From JBMNTU01 sp050945895 (lineage in GTDB: Bacteria; Bacillota; Clostridia; Christensenellales; Christensenellaceae): DNA of 5,134 nucleotides. Positions 1 to 3,589 of the stretch are shown here, one piece after another. The stretch lies in contig JBMNTU010000125.1 of assembly GCA_050945895.1 (NCBI GenBank), forward strand, positions 1-5,134, in the 5' to 3' direction. Within the stretch, counting starts at the first letter, position 1. Each line of letters opens with the position of its first letter. The notes beneath the pieces are model-generated. The model ran no database searches, was not told the origin of the DNA, and worked only from the letters and a program-made list of their open reading frames with translations. Both the position numbers and the translations under genes were made by a program.

Positions 1-32
<32 letters not shown>

Positions 33-92
33 GGGTGTAGAAAAAGAAAGAGGCGACGGTTAGTAAGGCTTTTCTCTTTTTTGGTACTGTAC

Positions 93-103
93 TGTTTTTT
101 GAA
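93..103 (+). promoter_or_regulatory. boxA-like antitermination motif in the 16S-tRNA spacer
   Basis: TGTTTTTTGAA resembles the Bacillota rRNA boxA (TGTTCTTTGAA-type), which loads the Nus antitermination complex on rRNA transcripts. It differs at one position. The position between 16S and the spacer tRNAs is where a second boxA is expected, and it lies directly upstream of a terminator-like hairpin that rRNA transcription would have to pass. The T-rich context makes a chance match possible. Confidence 0.35.
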
Positions 104-110
104 GGATAGA

Positions 111-153
111 GTGCCCGCCACCTTTGAAAGTACTGGTGAGCAGGGCATTTTTT
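111..153 (+). terminator. Terminator-like hairpin between 16S and tRNA-Ala
   Basis: GTGCCC (111-116) pairs with GGGCAT (143-148, one G-T wobble). Inside, CACC (119-122) pairs with GGTG (135-138). A run of six T (148-153) follows at once. This has the form of an intrinsic terminator but sits inside what should be one rRNA/tRNA transcript, so it may be read through by antitermination, attenuate the tRNAs, or serve as a processing stem. The internal loop weakens it. Confidence 0.4.
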
Positions 154-160
154 AAATGTT

Positions 161-236
161 GGGGGTGTAGCTCAGCTGGGAGAGCACCTGCCTTGCAAGC
201 AGGGGGTCAGCGGTTCGATTCCGCTCATCTCCACCA
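161..236 (+). tRNA. tRNA-Ala (anticodon TGC)
   Basis: A 76-nt cloverleaf with encoded CCA (234-236). The acceptor stem pairs GGGGGTG (161-167) with CATCTCC (226-232), including two G-T wobbles. The anticodon stem is CCTGC (187-191)/GCAGG (199-203) around loop CTTGCAA, with anticodon TGC at 194-196. The T arm contains GGTTCGATTCC. Ala and Ile tRNAs are the standard 16S-23S spacer tRNAs, though Ala before Ile is the reverse of the order common in E. coli and Bacillus. It is probably co-transcribed with the 16S gene. Confidence 0.97.
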
Positions 237-250
237 ATATAGTAGTATAA

Positions 251-327
<77 letters not shown>

Positions 328-330
328 AGG

Positions 331-350
331 AAAGCCGTAAGGCTTTTTTT
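331..350 (+). terminator. Intrinsic terminator after tRNA-Ile (first repeat copy)
   Basis: AAAGCC (331-336), loop GTAA (337-340), GGCTTT (341-346), continuing in a seven-T run (344-350). It is a perfect 6-bp stem starting 3 bp after the tRNA-Ile CCA. This is the natural place for the 16S-Ala-Ile transcript to end, and it implies that no 23S gene follows in this transcript. The same hairpin begins the second repeat copy. Confidence 0.75.
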
Positions 351-455
351 GATTGGGGGAGTATGCATAAGAATCGGTTGAATAGAGCGCGCCGCCTCGC
401 ATTGAGCATGAGGAGAGAATGTCCCAAAGGACATTCGAGCCCATAGCGAAAGCGG

Positions 456-490
456 GCGTGAGGTCGGTGTCAGTCCACTTAAGCCCACCA
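456..490 (+). pseudogene. Truncated tRNA-Ile 3' fragment (copy 1)
   Basis: These 35 nt match the 3' 38 nt of tRNA-Ile (290-327): variable region, T arm, acceptor 3' strand and CCA. A 3-nt net deletion turns the T-loop segment GTTCGA into TCA. No matching acceptor 5' strand or anticodon arm is present, so it cannot fold as a tRNA. Weak further resemblance to the tRNA-Ile D and anticodon arms is visible at about 374-413 (CGGTT, AGAGCGC, GCCT, TGAGG in order). That suggests the unit derives from a decayed tRNA, but this is inference. Confidence 0.6.
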
Positions 491-493
491 AGG

Positions 494-513
494 AAAGCCG
501 TAAGGCTTTTTTT
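494..513 (+). terminator. Intrinsic terminator of the second repeat copy
   Basis: AAAGCC (494-499), loop GTAA, GGCTTT (504-509), with seven T at 507-513. Identical to the hairpin at 331-350 and preserved in full, although other positions of the repeat have changed. It would act as a back-up terminator for the rRNA/tRNA transcript. Confidence 0.65.
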
Positions 514-618
514 GATTGGGAGAGCATGTATAAGAATCGGTTGAATAGAGCGCACCGCCTCGCATTGAGCATGAGGGGAGAATGTCCCAAAGGACATTCG
601 AGCCCATAGCGAAAGCGG

Positions 619-653
619 GCGTGAGGTCGGTGTCAGTCCACTTAAGCCCACCA
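619..653 (+). pseudogene. Truncated tRNA-Ile 3' fragment (copy 2)
   Basis: Identical to 456-490, including the 3-nt T-loop deletion, so the lesion came before the repeat duplication. It ends in the acceptor 3' strand and CCA. It cannot fold as a tRNA. The sequence beyond it (from 654) is not repeat sequence. Confidence 0.6.
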
Positions 654-677
654 CGTCGCGGTGGATTACGCGAATAC

Positions 678-709
678 AAATCCCGCAGCAAAAGGCGTTG
701 CGGGATTTT
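678..709 (+). terminator. Intrinsic terminator-like hairpin
   Basis: AAATCCCGCA (678-687) pairs perfectly with TGCGGGATTT (699-708). Two more pairs (G688-T698 wobble, C689-G697) close a 7-nt loop. A-rich on the 5' side and ending in four T, it fits a bidirectional terminator. No gene ends nearby on either strand, so what it terminates is unclear; it could be left over from a lost gene. Confidence 0.55.
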
Positions 710-731
710 GCATGCTCCATCACCGCTCCTT

Positions 732-777
732 GTCCCCGCGCGACCCGCGACGCTGGGCTCGCGCGGGGGCCCAGCGT
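732..777. repeat. Overlapping, mutually exclusive GC-rich inverted repeats
   Basis: CCCCGCGCGA (734-743) is the exact reverse complement of TCGCGCGGGG (759-768). ACGCTGGGC (750-758) is the exact reverse complement of GCCCAGCGT (769-777). The arms interleave without gaps: the second pair's left arm fills most of the first hairpin's loop, and the first pair's right arm is the whole loop of the second hairpin. Both cannot form fully at once because no linker spans the first stem. This is the layout of a switch or attenuator, but no gene follows within 200 bp, and a GC-rich repeat element is equally possible. Confidence 0.6.
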
Positions 778-786
778 AAGAGATAT

Positions 787-810
787 GCCGTAAGGCTTTT
801 TTGATTGGGG
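787..810 (+). repeat. Decayed fragment of the 163-bp repeat (terminator part)
   Basis: GCCGTAAGGC, six T, then GATTGGGG matches the terminator part of the tandem repeat (334-358) except that one T is missing. The AAA that would complete the left stem is replaced by TAT, so only a 3-bp GCC/GGC stem remains and termination should be weak. It shows the repeat array once extended further or that this piece was copied separately. Confidence 0.65.
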
Positions 811-828
811 AAGCCCCCGCGGGCGAGG

Positions 829-862
829 TTCGCGAACTGCAAAAAGTGGTTCGCGAATTTTT
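829..862 (+). terminator. Hairpin of two TTCGCGAA palindromes with a T run
   Basis: TTCGCGAAC (829-837) pairs with GTTCGCGAA (849-857) and five T follow (858-862), an intrinsic terminator shape with an A-rich loop. Each arm is itself a palindrome, and the 10-mer GGTTCGCGAA occurs twice at exactly 21-bp spacing (827-836, 848-857). As DNA it could therefore instead be a pair of protein-binding sites on one face of the helix. The sequence does not decide between the two. Confidence 0.5.
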
Positions 863-899
863 GTATCCGCGTCTAGAGTACGATTGGATTACGATAGGT

Positions 900-919
900 G
901 CCGTAAGGCTTTTTTTGTT
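900..919 (+). repeat. Second decayed fragment of the repeat terminator
   Basis: GCCGTAAGGC followed by seven T (910-916) is identical to 334-350, then diverges (GTT instead of GATT). As at 787-810 the upstream AAA of the stem is lost, leaving a 3-bp stem. It is the fourth occurrence of this 17-mer-like core in the region, the 787 copy being one T shorter. Confidence 0.6.
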
Positions 920-930
920 GTGGTGAGCGC

Positions 931-988
931 AAAAGAAAAATTACCAACGGACCTACAGCAGGCACGACGATTCTGGTAATTTTCTTTT
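931..988. repeat. 15-bp inverted repeat upstream of the regulator promoter
   Basis: The left arm at 931-946 pairs with TGGTAATTTTCTTTT (974-988) over 15 bp with one bulged A (936) around a 27-nt loop. The A-rich left and T-rich right arms would make a terminator on the + strand, the last barrier before the response regulator. Its right arm ends 24 bp before the predicted -35 box, so an operator role for a dimeric regulator is an alternative. Confidence 0.6.
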
Positions 989-1000
989 GGAAAAATTAGG

Positions 1001-1012
1001 TTCATATATGAA
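1001..1012. promoter_or_regulatory. Palindrome abutting the regulator promoter (candidate operator)
   Basis: TTCATATATGAA is a perfect 12-bp palindrome ending directly before the predicted -35 hexamer at 1013. Position and symmetry fit an operator site, for the response regulator itself or another factor. A shorter relative, TCATATGA (2747-2754), lies just upstream of the candidate transporter promoter, and both continue as ATATGAAT. AT-rich palindromes also arise by chance. Confidence 0.35.
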
Positions 1013-1047
1013 TTGAATTAAGTTCCGGCTTATTTTATACTTATCTC
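1013..1047 (+). promoter_or_regulatory. Predicted sigma-A-type promoter of the response regulator (leaderless)
   Basis: The -35 is TTGAAT (1013-1018, 4 of 6 matches), the spacer is exactly 17 bp, and the -10 is TATACT (1036-1041, 5 of 6). The usual 6-7 bp gap puts transcription start at or beside A1048, the first base of the ATG. No Shine-Dalgarno sequence occurs in the 30 bp before the ATG, which agrees with a leaderless mRNA. Positions are read from the sequence; promoter activity is inferred. Confidence 0.65.
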
Positions 1048-1713
1048 ATGTATACAATTTATTTGATTGAAGACGATGAAAAAATTCGTTTCGAGCTAGC
1101 TGCTCTACTCGAAAAATATGGATATGCATGCATTGCAGAGGAAGAATTCGAAGAGGTTTCCGAGCATGTACTGGCTTCCGGCTGCGATTTGGTATTGCTG
1201 GATATCAACCTGCCCAGGTCCGATGGTTTTTATGTATGCAGAGAGATCCGAAAACGATCGGCAATCCCCATCATCATGGTCACCAGCAGGGATACGGACA
1301 CAGATGAGTTGATGAGCATCAACCTTGGCGCGGATGATTATGTTACAAAGCCCTATAATCCGCAGATTTTACTGGCGCGGATCGAGTCGCTTCTGAAACG
1401 AACGTATTCCACAGGCCAGCGCGCATTGCTATCCCATGCGGGGCTGACGTTGGATACGGCTTCGGGCAGAGCCTCGTTTGGAGAAAAATCTGTAGAATTG
1501 ACCAAAAACGAAATGAAAATTCTGCATACGCTTATGCGTGATGCCGGGAACATTGTATCCCGCAATGACCTGATCGATTCTCTTTGGCAGACAGACGAGT
1601 TTATTGACGACAACACATTGACCGTAAACATCAACCGGCTGCGGGCAAAGCTGGCGGAGGCAGGCGCGCAGGACTATATCCAAACGCGCAGGGGCCAGGG
1701 GTATTCCGTATGA
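1048..1713 (+). CDS. bceR: BceR-type OmpR/PhoB-family response regulator
   Basis: 221 residues, a full-length OmpR-family regulator. The receiver domain (about 1-115) has acidic pocket residues E8, D9 and D10, phosphoacceptor D52 in LLLDINLP, switch T79 in IIMVTS, and K101 in VTKPY. The winged-helix DNA-binding domain (about 125-221) shows LTKNEMKIL (151-159), the recognition-helix stretch DDNTLTVNINRLRAKL, and the wing end TRRGQGYSV. In this family the protein is phosphorylated by the partner kinase and activates the ABC transporter promoter. The start is fixed by the conserved beginning MYTIYLIEDDEK; no later Met precedes the acidic pocket. There is no SD, so translation is probably leaderless. 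Its stop overlaps the kinase start (ATGA). The gene symbol is at family level; which Bce-like paralogue it is cannot be told. Confidence 0.95.
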   Translation: MYTIYLIEDDEKIRFELAALLEKYGYACIAEEEFEEVSEHVLASGCDLVLLDINLPRSDGFYVCREIRKRSAIPIIMVTSRDTDTDELMSINLGADDYVTKPYNPQILLARIESLLKRTYSTGQRALLSHAGLTLDTASGRASFGEKSVELTKNEMKILHTLMRDAGNIVSRNDLIDSLWQTDEFIDDNTLTVNINRLRAKLAEAGAQDYIQTRRGQGYSV

Positions 1714-2717
1714 ATATAGGAAAATACCTGAAAGACTGTTATCCGTACGTATTGGCGGCAGTTGCCCTTGTTGTGTTTGTGGGTATTTTTTTAAGCGCTT
1801 TTAAAATTCCTCCCCATGCAATCTTGTTTGTAGCCGCCCTGATGATGGCAGTGTTTTTGTTTGTTTTTTTCCGTGAGTATGGAAAGCGCAAAAAGTATTA
1901 CGACAATTTACTGGATATGTTTGAACGGCTGGACAAGAAATATTTGATCTCCGAGCTGATGGAAGAAGGCGATTTTGCGGACAGCGGTATCTTTTATGAT
2001 ATTTTGAAACAGTCAAATAAATCCATGAACGACGAAGTCGCGGCGCAACGGCTGAAAGCGGCAGATTATGCAGAGTTTTTGGAGGGGTGGGTACACGAGA
2101 TCAAAACGCCTATCGCCTCGGCGCGGCTGGCGGCGCAAAACAACCCGGGGGAAGTGACGGGGCGGATGGACGAAGACCTGGAACGGATCGAACGGTATGT
2201 GCAAAACGTCCTTTTTTATGCGCGCAGCAGCATTGTAGAAAAAGACTATATGATCAAAAAAACAGATTTGGATACCATTGTCCGGCAGGCGCTGAGGGAG
2301 AATTCACGCGCGCTGATCGAAAATAAAATTTCCGTTGATATGGACAGTCTGCACATAACGGCGTTTACTGATGAAAAGTGGGTACTTTTTATTCTGTCTC
2401 AAATCATTATGAACAGTGTGAAATATAAGCGGGAAGAAGGCGCGCGGCTGGTTTTCCGCGGAGAGGACAGCGAAGCCGGCGCCGTGCTGCATATTATCGA
2501 TAACGGCATAGGGATTCCATCGGCCGACCTGCCGCGCATTTTCGAAAAAGGGTTTACAGGGGAGAATGGAAGGAAATTCGCAAAATCTACGGGAATCGGC
2601 CTCTTTTTGTGTAAAAAGCTGTGCAAAAAGCTGGGCATCGGTATATCGGCAAGGTCGGAAGACGGAACAGAAATTGTGCTGGCGTTTCCCAAAACAGATA
2701 TGTTTTTCCGGACATAA
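1710..2717 (+). CDS. bceS: BceS-type intramembrane-sensing histidine kinase
   Basis: 335 residues, the usual length for BceS-like kinases. Two transmembrane helices (about 12-33 and 36-54) are joined by only a few residues (around FKIPPH), so there is practically no extracellular sensor. Such kinases read the state of their ABC transporter. A basic and coiled linker follows, then the H box GWVHEIKTPIA with phosphorylated H129. The ATPase domain has N box QIIMNSVKY (N235), G1 box DNGIGIP (264-270), F box IFEKGFTG and G2 box STGIGLFL (293-300). All catalytic motifs are intact. The start overlaps the regulator stop by 4 bp (ATGA), and AGGGG (1697-1701) 8 bp upstream serves as SD. It is co-transcribed with the regulator and is predicted to autophosphorylate at H129 and pass the phosphate to D52 of the regulator. 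Symbol at family level. Confidence 0.95.
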   Translation: MNIGKYLKDCYPYVLAAVALVVFVGIFLSAFKIPPHAILFVAALMMAVFLFVFFREYGKRKKYYDNLLDMFERLDKKYLISELMEEGDFADSGIFYDILKQSNKSMNDEVAAQRLKAADYAEFLEGWVHEIKTPIASARLAAQNNPGEVTGRMDEDLERIERYVQNVLFYARSSIVEKDYMIKKTDLDTIVRQALRENSRALIENKISVDMDSLHITAFTDEKWVLFILSQIIMNSVKYKREEGARLVFRGEDSEAGAVLHIIDNGIGIPSADLPRIFEKGFTGENGRKFAKSTGIGLFLCKKLCKKLGIGISARSEDGTEIVLAFPKTDMFFRT

Positions 2718-2723
2718 AAACAC

Positions 2724-2739
2724 CTTACAAAAATGTAAG
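2724..2739. promoter_or_regulatory. Candidate response-regulator operator (TTACA-N4-TGTAA)
   Basis: CTTACA-AAAA-TGTAAG is a perfect inverted repeat with a 4-bp spacer, 7 bp after the kinase stop. Regulators of BceR-type systems bind inverted repeats with a 4-bp spacer upstream of the transporter genes, and the half-site TNACA/TGTNA is of that kind. Its centre is roughly 63 bp before the predicted transcription start, suiting an activator. No T run follows, so it is not a terminator. A downstream secondary half-site was not clear. Confidence 0.6.
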
Positions 2740-2758
2740 CGGCGCGTCATATGAATCA

Positions 2759-2788
2759 ATGGCAGGCCGGACGCCTTTGGCCTATAGT
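2759..2788 (+). promoter_or_regulatory. Predicted activator-dependent promoter of the transporter genes
   Basis: The -10 TATAGT (2783-2788, 5 of 6 matches) lies 18 bp after a poor -35, ATGGCA (2759-2764, 4 of 6). Start would be near 2795, giving a leader of about 27 nt that includes the SD. A good -10 with weak -35 and long spacer, plus an inverted repeat upstream, is typical of response-regulator-activated promoters. It would allow transporter induction separately from the regulator and kinase genes. Confidence 0.42.
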
Positions 2789-2805
2789 AGGGGTATCATC
2801 GGAAT

Positions 2806-2812
2806 AAAGGAG
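2806..2812 (+). promoter_or_regulatory. Ribosome binding site fixing the ATPase start
   Basis: AAAGGAG is an exact complement of part of the 16S tail at 21-31 and lies 9 bp before ATG 2822. It decides the start: the frame stays open for another 67 codons upstream, to an ATG at 2621 inside the kinase gene, but that part has no SD and no ATPase homology. Confidence 0.85.
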
Positions 2813-2821
2813 CAAGTATTT

Positions 2822-3589
2822 ATGGAAAACATTCTGGAGGCGCAAAGCATTGAAAAATACTATGGAAGCAAAGGCAACGTTACAAAGGCGATCGACGGAA
2901 TCAGCTTTACGGTAGGCAAGGGAGAATATGTCGGAATTATGGGTGCATCGGGCAGCGGCAAAACAACGCTGCTGAATTGCATTTCGACAATCGATACGGT
3001 AACGGCCGGGCATATCCTGATTGGCGGTGCAGACATCACCTCGTACAAAGGAAACGAGCTGGCGCGGTTCCGACGGGAAAGCCTGGGGTTTATTTTCCAG
3101 GATTTCAACCTGCTGGATACGCTGACGGCGTATGAAAACATAGCAATTGCGCTTTCCATCCAGGGAGTGCTGGCGGCAAAGATTGAGCAACGAGTGCATG
3201 CAGTTGCGGAAAAACTGAATATTACAAATATACTGAGCCAGTATCCATACCAGCTTTCGGGCGGGGAAAAGCAGCGCGTGGCCAGTGCGCGTGCCATTAT
3301 CACAGATCCCAAAATTGTGCTCGCGGACGAGCCGACGGGCGCGTTGGATTCCAAATCTGCGCGTATGCTTTTAAGCACCTTCGAAACGCTCAACGTAGAG
3401 CTGGACGCAACAATACTGATGGTAACGCATGATGCGTTTACCGCAAGCTATTGCGGGCGTATTCTGTTTATTAAAGACGGGCAGATTTTCAGCGAGCTGA
3501 CCCGCGGAACCGATACGCGCAAAGAGTTTTTTGACAAGATCATCGACGTTGTGACACTGCTGGGAGGTGAAAACAGTAATGTTTTTTAA
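2822..3589 (+). CDS. bceA: BceA-type ABC transporter ATP-binding protein
   Basis: 255 residues, the normal size for the ATPase of BceAB/LolD-MacB-like (type VII) ABC systems. Walker A is GASGSGKTT (41-49), Q-loop Q93 in FIFQDFNLL, signature LSGGEKQR (145-152), Walker B IVLADEP with catalytic E170, D-loop GALD (173-176), and H-loop H203 in MVTHD. All are intact. It is predicted to work as a cytoplasmic dimer on the FtsX-type permease encoded next, powering removal or release of cell-wall-active peptides from their lipid target rather than classical export. Expression probably comes from the operator/promoter in the gap before it. Its end overlaps the permease start by 11 bp, implying translational coupling. 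Symbol at family level; the peptide substrate cannot be read from this protein. Confidence 0.95.
   Translation: MENILEAQSIEKYYGSKGNVTKAIDGISFTVGKGEYVGIMGASGSGKTTLLNCISTIDTVTAGHILIGGADITSYKGNELARFRRESLGFIFQDFNLLDTLTAYENIAIALSIQGVLAAKIEQRVHAVAEKLNITNILSQYPYQLSGGEKQRVASARAIITDPKIVLADEPTGALDSKSARMLLSTFETLNVELDATILMVTHDAFTASYCGRILFIKDGQIFSELTRGTDTRKEFFDKIIDVVTLLGGENSNVF
3563..3570 (+). promoter_or_regulatory. Strong ribosome binding site of the permease gene
   Basis: GGAGGTGA, inside the end of the ATPase gene, matches eight consecutive bases of the anti-SD tail encoded at the window start and lies 8 bp before ATG 3579. It fixes the permease start and suggests high or coupled translation. Confidence 0.85.

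Larger units (their letters stand above)
328..490 (+). repeat. 163-bp tandem repeat, copy 1
   Basis: Begins right after the tRNA-Ile CCA and matches 491-653 base for base without gaps except for five transitions (positions 358, 362, 365, 391 and 414), about 97% identity. In order it holds the terminator hairpin (331-350), a middle part with three hairpins (395-399/409-413; GAATGTCC 417-424/GGACATTC 429-436 with loop CAAA; GCCC 439-442/GGGC 454-457 capped by GC-GAAA-GC), then a damaged tRNA-Ile 3' part (456-490). The 163-bp period extends back into the true tRNA-Ile, so the array is about 2.2 units long. Function unknown. It is not CRISPR, since the units are contiguous and have no spacers. 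Confidence 0.93.
491..653 (+). repeat. 163-bp tandem repeat, copy 2
   Basis: Second unit, directly joined to the first. It has the same order: terminator hairpin at 494-513, three hairpins in the middle (GAATGTCC/GGACATTC at 580-587/592-599), and a damaged tRNA-Ile end. All five differences from copy 1 are transitions and none falls in a predicted stem. At 517-526 this copy has TGGGAGAGCA, an exact 10-mer also found in the tRNA-Ala D arm (177-186); copy 1 differs there at two positions. Confidence 0.93.
328..1047. other. Non-coding, hairpin-rich region where 23S rRNA would be expected
   Basis: No convincing protein gene exists in these 720 bp on either strand. They hold two 163-bp tandem repeats, several terminator-like hairpins, two decayed repeat fragments, a long inverted repeat and the promoter of the response regulator, each listed separately. 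No 23S or 5S rRNA sequence is recognisable. Short open frames here, on both strands, are translations of tRNA and repeat sequence. The segment 654-930 is GC-rich in patches (733-777, 811-836), unlike the AT-rich DNA just before 1048, which suggests mixed origin. Confidence 0.85.

Noticed and set aside
44..82. Weak A-rich/T-rich stem after the 16S end with GTAAGGCTTTT in the loop
   Set aside because: The 11-mer recalls the repeat terminator but lacks its left arm, and the stem is almost all A-T. It may be a 16S processing stem; evidence is too thin to annotate.
328..653. Tandem repeats considered as a CRISPR array
   Set aside because: Units are 163 bp, contiguous, without unique spacers, and contain terminators and tRNA sequence. 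No cas genes are present.
582..779. Plus-strand 65-codon open frame
   Set aside because: It runs through the tRNA-Ile fragment, a terminator hairpin and the GC-rich inverted repeats, has no SD and no protein-like composition.
2304..2759. Minus-strand open frame of 151 codons over the kinase gene
   Set aside because: It is a shadow of the kinase coding strand, rich in Cys, His and Phe, with no SD and no recognisable domain. The same holds for the minus-strand frames over the regulator, ATPase and permease genes.
2764..2783. AGGCC/GGCCT inverted repeat in the transporter promoter
   Set aside because: Five base pairs around a 10-nt loop, overlapping the predicted promoter spacer, with no T run; easily chance.
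2621..2821. Longer ATPase reading from ATG 2621
   Set aside because: It would overlap the kinase gene by about 97 bp and add 67 residues without family similarity. The SD at 2806-2812 and the conserved start MENILEAQSIEKYYG support 2822.
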